A DNA stretch of 64,000 bases, from NCBI RefSeq assembly GCF_011601275.1, contig NZ_JAAOLY010000001.1, positions 1 to 64,000 of the forward strand, in the 5' to 3' direction. The stretch comes from Janthinobacterium lividum (GTDB lineage Bacteria > Pseudomonadota > Gammaproteobacteria > Burkholderiales > Burkholderiaceae_D). The translations under genes and the position numbers were made by a program. Positions 53,416-62,902 of the stretch are shown here, one piece after another. The notes beneath the pieces are model-generated. The model saw only the letters and a list, made by a program, of their open reading frames with translations. It was not told the DNA's origin and searched no databases. Numbering within the stretch: position 1 is the first letter of the stretch; the number at the start of each line of letters is the position of its first letter.

Positions 53416-54087
53416 TTACTTCAGGCCGGCGATGTAATCGGCCACGGCGGCGATCTCGTCATCCGACATGCGGGCGGCGATGGTGTGCATTTGCGCGCTG
53501 TTCTTGCGGGCATCCGCCTTGGTACTGCGGAACATCGTCAGCTGGGCCACCGTGTAATCCTGGTGCTGGCCGGCGATGCGCGGATACTGGACGGGAATGC
53601 CATTGCCCGTCGCGCCATGACAGCTGGCGCAGGCGGCAACTTGCTTGGAAGCAATGCCACCACGGTAGATTTTCTTGCCCAGGTCGATCGTGTCCTTGTT
53701 TTTCGCGGCGCCCGGCTTGGACAGCTGCGCGCCCAGGTAGGCGGCGATATTTTTCTTGTCGGCGTCGCTGAGCATCTTGGCGTACGTCGTCATGACAGGC
53801 TGGTTGCGCTGCGGCGTCGTGAAGTCGACCAGTTGCTTGTAGATATAGTTTTCGTGCTGGCCGGCCAGCTTAGGATTGACCGTGATGGTCGAATTGCCGG
53901 CCGCGCCATGGCAGGAGACGCAGGCAGGCAAGCCGCGCGCCGCATCGCCATCGGCGTACAGGGTAGCGCCCTTGGCAGCGTCGGCCTTGACGGCCGGTTT
54001 CGGTGCTTCGACCGCGGAGGCAGTTGCCGATACAGCCAGCAAAGCGAGCAGCATGGATTTGAACAACGGTGAAAACGCACGATTCAT
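53416..54087 (-). CDS. Diheme cytochrome c4
   Basis: 223 residues. A signal peptide (1-25) is followed by two similar class I cytochrome domains with heme sites CVSCH (residues 56-60) and CASCH (153-157), both followed by the GxTGN/GAAGN pattern. Methionines in PVMTTYAK and AQMHTIAARMSD are the likely axial ligands. It carries electrons to terminal oxidases in the periplasm. It is divergent from engB and upstream of its own maturation genes. Confidence 0.93.
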   Translation of the reverse strand: MNRAFSPLFKSMLLALLAVSATASAVEAPKPAVKADAAKGATLYADGDAARGLPACVSCHGAAGNSTITVNPKLAGQHENYIYKQLVDFTTPQRNQPVMTTYAKMLSDADKKNIAAYLGAQLSKPGAAKNKDTIDLGKKIYRGGIASKQVAACASCHGATGNGIPVQYPRIAGQHQDYTVAQLTMFRSTKADARKNSAQMHTIAARMSDDEIAAVADYIAGLK

Positions 54088-54273
54088 TCAGGCACCCTGA
54101 GACAGTGAGAAATTAGTGGTGGACATTGCCGCGCCCTGTGGATTTTTGCTTTATTTTCAGGGCCGCAAGCCGCATCGCTGCTACGCCGGCAACAATAAAC
54201 AACCCCTTATTGTACAATAGCTTCTTGGCGTTATCGCTCCCTTATCGCTCCCTTTTGTTGCTTTACTACTCCC

Positions 54274-55017
54274 ATGTCAAAACTCTGGCAAGCCCGCTTC
54301 TTTACGACCGTCAACCAATTGCGTGACCTGCCCGATACCACGGTGCCGGAAATCGCCTTTGCCGGCCGCTCCAATGCCGGTAAATCGACCGCCATCAACA
54401 TCTTGTGTAATCAGAAAGGCTTGGCGTTCGCCTCCAAGACACCTGGTCGTACCCAGCACATCAACTACTTCTCCATCGGCGGCGCCCACGTGGCGCAGCA
54501 CCGCAAGGATGCCACCATCGTCGAAGAGATCGAATGCCTGCTGGTCGACTTGCCGGGCTACGGCTACGCGGAAGTTTCGGGCTCGGCCAAATTGCACTGG
54601 CAGCGCCTGCTGGGCGACTACGTGCAGCGCCGCGAGCAGTTGGCCGGTTTGATCCTGATCATGGATTCGCGCCGCCCGTTCACCGACCTGGATATCCAGA
54701 TGCTGGAATGGTTCGCCCCGACGGGTAAACCGATCCACTGCATCCTGACGAAAGTCGATAAGCTGAACCGCAATGAATCCGTGAATGCCTTGCGCCAGGC
54801 GAAAGCCAAGCTCGACAGCTATGTGGATGAAGACGGCGTCGGCTTCCCATTCACCGTGCAACTGTTCTCGGCCCTGAAAAGAATCGGCATCGACGAAGCC
54901 AACGACAAGATCATGGAACTGGCCGGCATCAGCGAAGACGGCGCGGCCCAGATGGTCGAACTGATCGACATGGAAGACGACGTCGAGCCGGAAGCGGGAA
55001 CCGACAAACCGGCTTGA
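54274..55017 (+). CDS. engB: EngB/YihA/YsxC ribosome biogenesis GTPase
   Basis: 247 residues. G1 [12 protein letters not shown]2 [13 protein letters not shown]3 [10 protein letters not shown] and G4 TKVDKL are all clear. It assists 50S subunit assembly. The C-terminal 35 residues form an acidic tail ([14 protein letters not shown]) longer than in E. coli. The divergent pairing with cytochrome c4 is common in related genomes. Confidence 0.95.
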   Translation: MSKLWQARFFTTVNQLRDLPDTTVPEIAFAGRSNAGKSTAINILCNQKGLAFASKTPGRTQHINYFSIGGAHVAQHRKDATIVEEIECLLVDLPGYGYAEVSGSAKLHWQRLLGDYVQRREQLAGLILIMDSRRPFTDLDIQMLEWFAPTGKPIHCILTKVDKLNRNESVNALRQAKAKLDSYVDEDGVGFPFTVQLFSALKRIGIDEANDKIMELAGISEDGAAQMVELIDMEDDVEPEAGTDKPA

Positions 55018-55035
55018 TCGAAATCAACGCTGCGT

Positions 55036-55073
55036 AAAAAAAGGCTGCCCGTTCACACGGCGCAGCCTTTTTT
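55036..55073. terminator. Bidirectional terminator after engB
   Basis: Stem AAAAAAGGCTGC / GCAGCCTTTTTT with a 13-base loop and T-runs on both strands. It separates engB from the convergent TonB-like gene. Confidence 0.85.
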
Positions 55074-55093
55074 ATTGCAGCGAGTCCTGGCGT

Positions 55094-56002
55094 CTAGCGC
55101 CGTCCCGGCCCTGGCCGTTTCTCCGAAAAGAATTCCTGGCGCAGGAAGGCGCTCAGCTCGGCCGTGTCTTCCACCCTGGCGCTGAGGTTGACGTTACGCC
55201 CCAGGCGCCGCGATTCCCAGACGAAATCACCGGGTTTTTCCGCACGGATCAGCTGGATCATCTTCTTGATGATGGCCGTTTCGATATCGGGCTCATTGCC
55301 CAGCTCTACTTTTTCCTGCTTCAGCCAGTTGCGCTTGAAGTTGCCGTTCCAGCCCTTGAACTTGACTTCCGCGCTGAACGAGGTCTGGTTGACGATGGAA
55401 AACACGCCGCCCGAATCCTCGCGGTCGCTGCCGGCATTGCGTCCCTGGGCGCCGGCGATATTCGCCTTGGCCACACGCATGGCGCGGTCGTTTTCGCTTT
55501 CCTCGGCCGGCGGCGCGGGATTTTGCGCCTCGCGCTGCTTGCGGCGTTGCTCGATCATCGAGCTCATGTCTTCAGCCGGCGGTGGCGGCAACGGCACTTT
55601 CGACACCAGCGGCGGCGTGTAGGTTTCCAGTTTCGGCTTGTCGCGCGGCACGTCTTTTGTCACCACGCGCTTGCTCGGGGCCGGCGGCGGTTTCACCTTG
55701 GCCACTTTCGTGTCCTTCGGTTTCGGCGTGGGTTTCGGTTGCGGCTTCGGTTGCGGCTTGTCTTTCAGCGGCGCGATGTAGACCATCGCGCTTTCCTTCT
55801 TCGGCGGCGGGATCTTTTCGATCTTGTCGCTACGAAACAGGACATACGCCGCCAGCAGCACGTGCAGCAAGACGGACACGCCGAGCGCCACCTTGCGCGT
55901 CGTGCTGGTCTTGGACCCGTAGGCCGGTGGTGGCTGGATTACTTGCCCGCAGGTGGGGCAAACATCGGAATCGGCAGCCAACAAATGGGTCGTGTCATGC
56001 AA
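55094..56002 (-). CDS. Uncharacterised TonB-like membrane protein
   Basis: About 302 residues. A cytoplasmic N-terminus with one Cys pair (CPTCGQ), a single membrane helix (about 37-56), then a periplasmic spacer rich in Lys-Pro repeats (KPQPKPQPKPTPKPK) and a folded C-terminal part (about 195-295). This is the layout of TonB or TolA, but the C-terminal sequence is not a recognisable TonB domain. No exbBD genes are nearby. The start is uncertain: the frame opens without an ATG, and a TTG at 56002 is the best candidate. Function unknown. Confidence 0.7.
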   Translation of the reverse strand: MHDTTHLLAADSDVCPTCGQVIQPPPAYGSKTSTTRKVALGVSVLLHVLLAAYVLFRSDKIEKIPPPKKESAMVYIAPLKDKPQPKPQPKPTPKPKDTKVAKVKPPPAPSKRVVTKDVPRDKPKLETYTPPLVSKVPLPPPPAEDMSSMIEQRRKQREAQNPAPPAEESENDRAMRVAKANIAGAQGRNAGSDREDSGGVFSIVNQTSFSAEVKFKGWNGNFKRNWLKQEKVELGNEPDIETAIIKKMIQLIRAEKPGDFVWESRRLGRNVNLSARVEDTAELSAFLRQEFFSEKRPGPGRR

Positions 56003-56261
56003 AATGAATCGTGCTTTCTGTGTAGCGAAGAAATAACATTACAGGGCAGCCATAGTGCCAGAGTCCCTTGCTTTTGGGAACACTTCCTCGGCCTTTCCAA
56101 CCCGAAGCGTACAGGATAGCGACATTCCTTGCAGCGCTAACCAGAGTACCCGAGCCCTCCCTTGACGGTTGTTACCGTATGTATCACTGCCCATACAAAA
56201 CCGGCGCCCCATTCACGCAGGAAGGGGACGCCGGTCACGGGTCACGCAAGTGCTCAAGTAC

Positions 56262-59200
56262 TCAAGCCTTGTTATCGAGCGCCACCAGTTGCTCGTCCGT
56301 CATCGGCCCCGTGCCGCTGTACTTATCCAGGAACAAATAGATGACGGGGGTGATGAACAGGGTAATCACTTGCGAAAACAACAATCCACCGACCACGGCC
56401 AGGCCCAGCGGCTGGCGCAGCTCGGCGCCGGCACCCAGGCCCAGAGCGATCGGCAAGGCGCCCATCAGGGCTGCCGCCGTCGTCATCATGATGGGACGGA
56501 AACGCAGGATGCACGCCTGGCGGATCGCCTCTGCCGGTGCCAGCCCCTCGTTGCGCTGCGCATGCAGGGCGAAGTCGATCATCATGATGGCGTTTTTCTT
56601 GACGATACCGATCAGCATCAAAATGCCGATGATGGCGATCATGGTCAGGTCCATGCCGAACAGGCGCAAGGTCAACAGCGCGCCCACGGCCGCCGACGGC
56701 AAGCCGGCCAGGATGGTCAGCGGGTGGATATAGCTTTCATACAACACGCCGAGCAGCACATAGATCACACCCAGCGCGGCAATGATGAGGATGATCTGGC
56801 TCGATTGCGAACTCTGGAACACGGCCGCGTCGCCGCCATAGCGCGTGATGATGGAGGCCGGCAAGCTCATGTCCTTGGCCATCGCGTCGATCTTGCCCGT
56901 GGCGATACCCAGCGGCACGTCCGGCGCCAAGTTGAAGGCGATGGTGACGGCCTGCAACTGCCCCTGGTGGTTGACGGACGTGGGCCCGATCGTGCGTTCC
57001 ACGTAGGCAATACTCGACAGCTTCACCAGCTCGCCCGTCTTGCTGCGCACGGACACGCGCGTGAGCGCATCGTCATACTGGCGGTCTGCCGTGGCCGCTT
57101 CCAGGATCACGTAATAGCTGGCTGCCGACGAGTAGATGGTCGACACTTGCCGCTCGCCAAAGGCGCTGTACAGGGCCGTGCGGATGTCGGACATCTGCAC
57201 GCCCAGCAGGTTGGCCTTGTCGCGGTCGATCCGGAGCGATGCCTGCAAGCCCTTGATCTGCGAATCGCTGGTCACGTCGCGGAAGGCGGGATCCGTGCGC
57301 ATGCCTGCAATAAACTTTTCCGCCCAGTCATTCAAGGCGTCGGGACTGACGCTTTGCAAGGTGTACTGGTAGCGGCTCTTGCTCTGGCGCCCGCCCAGCT
57401 GCAAGTTTTGCACGGGCCGGAAATACACGGCCATGCCGGGCACGGTGCCCGCCGCGCGGCGCAGGTTTTCCAGCACCACGGGCATTTTCGGCCGCTCGCT
57501 GCGCGGCTTCAAGACCATGAACATGCGGCCCGTGTTGCCGCCGCCGACGAACGAGGTCACGTCCTGCACGCTGGGGTCCGCCTTGAGCACAGCCGCCACG
57601 CGCGCTTGCAAATCCTGCAGCGCCGCAGATGAGATGTCTTCCGACGCTTCCGTATTCACCTGGATCTGGCCCAGGTCTTCCTCGGGAAAGAAACCTTTTG
57701 GAATGGTCGCGTACAGCAGCACCGTCAGCGCAAAGGTACACACGGCAACGAACAGCACCACGTTGCGGTGCGCCAGGGCCTTGTCGAGCAGATGCACATA
57801 GCCGTTGCGCAATGCCGTGAAACCGGCCTCGAAATGGCGGCCGATAAAGGTTTTCTCGCCATGACTGGGGTCGCTGTCATTGTGTTCGCGCGAGTCGGCG
57901 GGCAGGAAGCGGCTGGCCAGCATCGGCACCAGGGTCAGTGACACGACGGCGGACACCAGCACGGCCAGCGAGACGACGACGGCGAACTCATGGAACAGCA
58001 AGCCGATCACGCCCGGCATGAAGAAGATGGGGATGAACACGGCCACCAGCGAGACTGAAATCGAGATGATGGTAAAGCCCATCTCCTTCGCCCCTTCCAG
58101 CGCCGCGCGTATCGGCTTCTTGCCCATCTCGATATGGCGCACGATGTTTTCCAGCACCACGATGGCATCGTCGACGACGAGGCCGACGGCCAAGGTAATA
58201 CCCAGCAGGGACACGTTGTCGAGGCTGTAGCCGAGCCAGTACAGCAGGGCCAGGGCGCCCAGCAGGGAGATCGGCATGGTGACGGCAGGAATGAAGGTGG
58301 CGGCCGCGCGGTGCAGGAACAAAAAGATCACCAGCACGACCAGCACCACCGTCAGGGCCAGGGTCAGATTCACGTCGTGGATGGCTTCGCGGATCGACAG
58401 CGAGCGGTCGTTGACCAGGCTGATCTGTATCGACTGGGGCAGCTGCTCCTTGAAGCCCGGCAGCAAACGGCGCACGCCATCGACCACTTGCACGGTGTTG
58501 GCATCCGGTTGGCGCTGCACCATCAGGCTGATCGAGCGCTCGCCATTGAAACTGCCGACGGCCTTGATCGATTGAAAACTGTCTTCCACCTCGGCCACGT
58601 CCTTCAGGCGTACAGGCTGGCCGTTGCGGCTGGCGACGATCAGCTCGGCAAAATCGGCCGCTTTCATCATTTGCGGATTGCCTTGGATGGTCAGGGTCTG
58701 GCTCGGTCCGTCAAGGATGCCCAGCGGGGAATTCGTGTTCGAGGTACGCAAGGCGGTGGCCAGTTCGTCCATCGTCAGGTTGCGCGCGTTCATCAGGTCG
58801 GCACGGGCGCGCACGCGCACGGCAAAGCGCTTCTGGCCATTGACGATGACCTGGGCCACGCCAGGCAAGGTCGACAGGCTCGGCGCGATCAGGTTTTCCG
58901 CATAATCGTTGAGGTCAGACAAGTTCAGCGAGGGCGACGTCATCTGGATGAACAGCACGGGCGCATCGGCCGGATTGACCTTGCGGTAGGACGGCAAGTC
59001 CGTCATTTCCGTCGGCAACTGGCGCTGCGCGCGCAGCAGGGCCGCCTGCACGTCGACGGCCGCCTCGTTGACATTGATGCTGGCGTCAAACTCCAGGGTC
59101 AGCGAGGTATTGCCCAGGGTACTCGTGGAGGTGATCAGGCTGAGGCCGGAAATGGTGGAAAATTGTTTTTCCAGCGGTAAAGCCACGGACGAGGCCATGG

Positions 59201-59372
59201 TTTCCGGGCTGGCGCCAGCGAGGTCGGCGCTCACGTTGATGACGGGCGTGTTGTAGCTCGGCAAGGCCGCCACGGGAATTTGCAGGTAGGCCAGCACGCC
59301 GGCCAGGATGATGGAGAGGGACAGCAGCACCACCATGACGGGGCGGCGGATGCTCAGTTCGGACAGGTTCAT
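56262..59372 (-). CDS. RND efflux pump permease (MdtB/MdtC/MuxB-like)
   Basis: 1036 residues with the AcrB/HAE1 pattern: NLSELSIRRPVMVVLLSLS at the N-terminus, 12 membrane helices in two sets of six, and the helix-4 segment VGLVVDDAIVVLENI with paired aspartates. It belongs to the multidrug MdtBC/MuxBC branch. It overlaps the adaptor gene by four bases (ATGA). No outer-membrane factor is encoded beside it, so a TolC-like protein must come from elsewhere. Confidence 0.92.
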   Translation of the reverse strand: MNLSELSIRRPVMVVLLSLSIILAGVLAYLQIPVAALPSYNTPVINVSADLAGASPETMASSVALPLEKQFSTISGLSLITSTSTLGNTSLTLEFDASINVNEAAVDVQAALLRAQRQLPTEMTDLPSYRKVNPADAPVLFIQMTSPSLNLSDLNDYAENLIAPSLSTLPGVAQVIVNGQKRFAVRVRARADLMNARNLTMDELATALRTSNTNSPLGILDGPSQTLTIQGNPQMMKAADFAELIVASRNGQPVRLKDVAEVEDSFQSIKAVGSFNGERSISLMVQRQPDANTVQVVDGVRRLLPGFKEQLPQSIQISLVNDRSLSIREAIHDVNLTLALTVVLVVLVIFLFLHRAAATFIPAVTMPISLLGALALLYWLGYSLDNVSLLGITLAVGLVVDDAIVVLENIVRHIEMGKKPIRAALEGAKEMGFTIISISVSLVAVFIPIFFMPGVIGLLFHEFAVVVSLAVLVSAVVSLTLVPMLASRFLPADSREHNDSDPSHGEKTFIGRHFEAGFTALRNGYVHLLDKALAHRNVVLFVAVCTFALTVLLYATIPKGFFPEEDLGQIQVNTEASEDISSAALQDLQARVAAVLKADPSVQDVTSFVGGGNTGRMFMVLKPRSERPKMPVVLENLRRAAGTVPGMAVYFRPVQNLQLGGRQSKSRYQYTLQSVSPDALNDWAEKFIAGMRTDPAFRDVTSDSQIKGLQASLRIDRDKANLLGVQMSDIRTALYSAFGERQVSTIYSSAASYYVILEAATADRQYDDALTRVSVRSKTGELVKLSSIAYVERTIGPTSVNHQGQLQAVTIAFNLAPDVPLGIATGKIDAMAKDMSLPASIITRYGGDAAVFQSSQSSQIILIIAALGVIYVLLGVLYESYIHPLTILAGLPSAAVGALLTLRLFGMDLTMIAIIGILMLIGIVKKNAIMMIDFALHAQRNEGLAPAEAIRQACILRFRPIMMTTAAALMGALPIALGLGAGAELRQPLGLAVVGGLLFSQVITLFITPVIYLFLDKYSGTGPMTDEQLVALDNKA

Positions 59373-60541
59373 GCTGGCTTGCCCTGCGCTGCGGCGGCGC
59401 CATCGGCTGCCTTGTGTTTTTCCGTCAGGCGCACCTTGCTACCCGGACGCAAGTTCTGCTTGCCATCGACGATGACTTTTTCATCGCCCGCCAGGCCGGT
59501 GACGACGGCGTTCGGTCCGAATGCGTACACGCGCGCAACCTTGCGCATCTTGGCCGTGCTGTCCGCTTCCATCGAGTACACGAAGGTGCCGGCGGTACTC
59601 GTGATGATGGCGTTTTGCGGGATCACCAGTGCATCCTTGAGCGTGCGCACGGTCAGCTGCGTATTCACGTACTGGCCTGGCCACAAGTCGGTGCCGCCAT
59701 TATTGAAACGGGCCTTGATCTTGATCACGCCCGTGGCGGGATCGACGGCATTGTCGATAAAGTTCAGTTTGCCGTCGAGCTGCTTGCCGCCCGCGTCCGA
59801 CAACAGCGCCTTGACCGCCACCTCGCCCGCCTTTTGCGCCGCCAGCAAGCCGGATAAGCTGCTTTCCGGCAAGGTAAAGACCACATCGATCGGGTCGAGC
59901 TGGGTGATGCTCGTCAGCGACGTGGTCGGCTGCACGAGGCTGCCCGCGTAGACATTGATGGCGCCCACCCTGCCCGCCTGCGGCGCGCGCAGGACGGTGT
60001 AGCTGGAGTCGACCTGGGCGGCGCGCAAGGCGGCCTGGTCGGCGGCCAGCAAGGCGCGTGCCGCGTCGAGCTGGCTTTGCAGGGTGTCGACGGCGCCCTG
60101 GGCGATGAAATTCTTGCTCAGCAAATCCTGGTTGCGCTTGAGCTGGCGCTCGAGGTCCTGCACCGAGGCGCGGTCGCGCAAGACCTGCGCCTGCGCCTTG
60201 TCGACGTTCGCATGCTCGCTGCGCGCGTCCAGCGTGAACATCAGCTCGCCCTGCTTGACGAACTGGCCTTCGCGGATATGCACCTTGGTAATCGTGCTGG
60301 TCGTCTGCGGGTGCAAGTCGACGCTGCTGATCGGCATCACGCTGCCATTGGCTTGCAGCAGCATCGGCACATCCTGGCGCACGGGCGCGACCACGCTCAC
60401 CGTCGTCGGCGCCTGCCCGCCCTTGCCCCCTTTGCCATCCTGCCCACCGGCCGCTTTGCCTGGCTGATGATTGAAATACCAGATGCCGCCACCGATACAC
60501 AGGGCAGCACCCACGAGGATTGCCAGACTAGTCTTTTTCAT
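59369..60541 (-). CDS. RND membrane-fusion adaptor (MdtA-like)
   Basis: 390 residues. An N-terminal membrane anchor (about 6-22) and a glycine-rich linker precede the lipoyl, hairpin and beta-barrel domains (GSVMPISSVDLHPQTTSTI, REGQFVKQGELMFTLD, VLRAPQAGRVG). It links the permease to an outer-membrane channel. The ATG at 60541 starts MKKTSLAI. It lies 91 bases after the sensor kinase gene. Confidence 0.92.
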   Translation of the reverse strand: MKKTSLAILVGAALCIGGGIWYFNHQPGKAAGGQDGKGGKGGQAPTTVSVVAPVRQDVPMLLQANGSVMPISSVDLHPQTTSTITKVHIREGQFVKQGELMFTLDARSEHANVDKAQAQVLRDRASVQDLERQLKRNQDLLSKNFIAQGAVDTLQSQLDAARALLAADQAALRAAQVDSSYTVLRAPQAGRVGAINVYAGSLVQPTTSLTSITQLDPIDVVFTLPESSLSGLLAAQKAGEVAVKALLSDAGGKQLDGKLNFIDNAVDPATGVIKIKARFNNGGTDLWPGQYVNTQLTVRTLKDALVIPQNAIITSTAGTFVYSMEADSTAKMRKVARVYAFGPNAVVTGLAGDEKVIVDGKQNLRPGSKVRLTEKHKAADGAAAAQGKPA

Positions 60542-60632
60542 TGTTCTGTCACGCTGTCGCAGCGCAGGGCTGCAGGTTGAATGTAGTAGTTGCCAGGGGG
60601 GCATAAAGCACAATATTGTCGCACGGAAATGC

Positions 60633-61991
60633 TCACTTTCCTGCGTAATACTCTGGCACGATGAGGGTGACTTCCAGTCCACCGTCGACGTGATTGGACA
60701 GCAAAACCGTGGCGCCGTGCTGCTCGGCGATATTGCGCGCGATGGTCAAGCCCAGGCCAGTGCCGCCCGATTCGCGCGAACGCGACGTCTCGATGCGGTA
60801 AAACGGTTCAAACACCTTGGCCAGTTGATCTGGTGCAATCCCTGGCCCGCCATCGCGGATGCGGATGCGCGCGGCGCCGGCGATGCGTTCGACCGTGACC
60901 TGCGCGTACTGGCCATATTTGACGGCATTGTCGATCAGGTTCACCAGGCAGCGCCGCATGGCGATGGGGCGCGCCATCAAGGCCATACTGGCTTGCCCGG
61001 ACAAGGTGACATTCTGGCCGGCATCGGCCGCGTCGGAGCAGACGCTATCCAACAGGGAATCGAGATCGAGCGCCTGCATCGCTTCCGTACTGTCCATCGA
61101 GCGGGCCAGGTCCAACCCTTCCTTGACCATGCTTTGCATGGCCGACAGGTCGCCCACGAGGCGGTCATACAATTCCGTATCGGCCACTTTTTCCAGGCGC
61201 AAGCGCAAGCGCGTCAGCGGCGTCTGCAAGTCATGCGTGATGGCGGCCAGCATCTGTGTCCGCTGCGAAATATGCTGGCGGATGCGCGCCTGCATGGCAT
61301 TGAAGGCGGCGCTGGCCTGGCGGATCTCGCTGGCGCCCGACAGGGTCAGCGGCGGGTGGTTGATGTCGTTGCCCAGGTCTTTCGCCGCCTGCGCCAGCTG
61401 CTTGAGCGGGCGCATGGTCATGCGCGTGACCAGGTAGGCGAGGATGGCGATGCTGATCAGGAAAGGCAGCAGGGTCATCCAGTCGTTATGTTCATTGAAG
61501 GGCGGCTGCTGGCGCGGCGGCAAGACCATCAGGCGCAGCACGTGGCCATCCTGCATGCGCACGTCGAGGTTTTCGCAGGTGCCGCCCCATGGCTTGGCGG
61601 AAAACATGCCCGGCGTCTGGCGCGGTTTGACGCAGGCGGCCGGGCGTTCGGCCAGCGCGCTGACCTTAAAACCCTCGCCCAATTTGGCTTGCAGGGCGGT
61701 GGAAAATTCCGTCGGCTTGCCCGGTACATGCTCGACGTCGGGACGCAATTCCAGGCGCACGCTGCCCTTGTTGGCCACCTTCAGGTAGGCGGCGCGCGAG
61801 GCCAGCGGCACCACGTCGGCCGCCATGACCAGCTGCTCGGCCCGCTCGACGGCGTGGTAATCGCGGTATTGTTCGATGGCGCGCTGGCGTTCGCCCACGG
61901 CCAGCCACTGCGTCAGCGCGGCCGAAGCGACGATGCCGATCAGCAAGAACATGAAGACCCGGCCCGTCATCGAGCCCAGGAAGGCCTTCAC
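60633..61991 (-). CDS. EnvZ/BaeS-type sensor histidine kinase
   Basis: 452 residues. Two membrane helices (about 10-30 and 172-192) flank a periplasmic sensing loop that contains two cysteines (Cys120 and Cys139). HAMP, HisKA (AAITHDLQTPLTRL) and HATPase domains (NLIDNAVKYG, GTGLGLTIARNI) follow. It overlaps the response regulator gene by four bases. The linkage to an RND pump and a Spy-like protein suggests that it senses envelope stress or a toxic compound. The signal is unknown. Confidence 0.93.
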   Translation of the reverse strand: MKAFLGSMTGRVFMFLLIGIVASAALTQWLAVGERQRAIEQYRDYHAVERAEQLVMAADVVPLASRAAYLKVANKGSVRLELRPDVEHVPGKPTEFSTALQAKLGEGFKVSALAERPAACVKPRQTPGMFSAKPWGGTCENLDVRMQDGHVLRLMVLPPRQQPPFNEHNDWMTLLPFLISIAILAYLVTRMTMRPLKQLAQAAKDLGNDINHPPLTLSGASEIRQASAAFNAMQARIRQHISQRTQMLAAITHDLQTPLTRLRLRLEKVADTELYDRLVGDLSAMQSMVKEGLDLARSMDSTEAMQALDLDSLLDSVCSDAADAGQNVTLSGQASMALMARPIAMRRCLVNLIDNAVKYGQYAQVTVERIAGAARIRIRDGGPGIAPDQLAKVFEPFYRIETSRSRESGGTGLGLTIARNIAEQHGATVLLSNHVDGGLEVTLIVPEYYAGK

Positions 61992-62716
61992 GCGTGCGGC
62001 TCCACATTGACCTGGCCAGCCAGCACGTAGCCGCCGTTGCGCACGGTCTTGATGATTTGCGGCAAGCGGGCATCTTCACCGAGCTTTTGCCGCAGGCGGC
62101 TGATCTGGATATCGATCGAGCGGTCGAACGGATCGGCGTCGCGGCCCTGCGTCAGGTTCAGCAGCTGGTCGCGGTTGAGCACGCGGTTCGGGTGTTCCAG
62201 GAAGACGCGCAGCAGGCGGAATTCCGCGCCCGACAGCATGATCACCAGGCCGCTGGGATTGAGCAGGTGGCGCGCCGTCAAGTCCAGCGTCCAGCCGGAA
62301 AAGCGGATTTGCTGCGCCTTGTCGGACGGCACGTTCGACGGCATGGCATGGCTGCGGCGCAGCACGCTGCGTATGCGCGCAAGCAATTCACGCGGTTCGA
62401 ACGGTTTCGGCAAATAATCGTCGGCGCCCATTTCCAGGCCCAGGATGCGGTCCAGCGGCTCATTGCGCGCCGTCAGCATGATCACCGGCACCGTCGACTG
62501 CGCGCGCAGCTTGCGGCACAGGGTCAGGCCGTCGTCGCCAGGCAGGTTCAAGTCGAGCACGATCAAATCGGGCCGCGTTTCATCGAGGATTTTCCACATG
62601 GCCGTGCCATCTGCCGCGCCCAGGGTGCGGTAGGCGTTCGTTTCCAGGTAGTCCGCCAGCAAGCTGCGGATATCGCGGTCATCGTCAACGATGAGAATTG
62701 TAGAAGTGGGTTCCAT
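61988..62716 (-). CDS. OmpR-family response regulator
   Basis: 242 residues. The receiver has IVDDD, the phospho-acceptor LIVLDLNLPGDDG and the lysine in PKPFEPRE. The C-terminal winged helix is of the OmpR/PhoB type (EFRLLRVFLEHPNRVLNRD). The ATG at 62716 starts MEPTSTILIV. It heads an operon with the kinase, adaptor and pump, and is divergent from the Spy-like gene. Confidence 0.94.
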   Translation of the reverse strand: MEPTSTILIVDDDRDIRSLLADYLETNAYRTLGAADGTAMWKILDETRPDLIVLDLNLPGDDGLTLCRKLRAQSTVPVIMLTARNEPLDRILGLEMGADDYLPKPFEPRELLARIRSVLRRSHAMPSNVPSDKAQQIRFSGWTLDLTARHLLNPSGLVIMLSGAEFRLLRVFLEHPNRVLNRDQLLNLTQGRDADPFDRSIDIQISRLRQKLGEDARLPQIIKTVRNGGYVLAGQVNVEPHA

Positions 62717-62757
62717 GGTACGAATTATCCCCACTTCCCCCACCCTTGCACAACGCA

Positions 62758-62806
62758 TTTGTATCGTCTTGTATATAGAAGACCCGAAGAAACATATAGA
62801 TACAAA
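62758..62806. promoter_or_regulatory. Candidate response-regulator operator
   Basis: Direct repeats TTGTAT at 62759-62764 and 62769-62774 have a 10-bp period, as expected for OmpR-family dimers. An inverted copy, GATACAAA, lies at 62799-62806, mirroring TTTGTATC at 62758-62765. The cluster is in the 186-base gap between the regulator and the Spy-like gene. Confidence 0.45.
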
Positions 62807-62902
62807 CTGTCTGGCAGCGGACACTTCGGGGAAACATGGAGCGTCCACCATGGATTCATGTGCAGCAACATGTACATCCCTCACTTTTACAAAGGAATCC
62901 AG

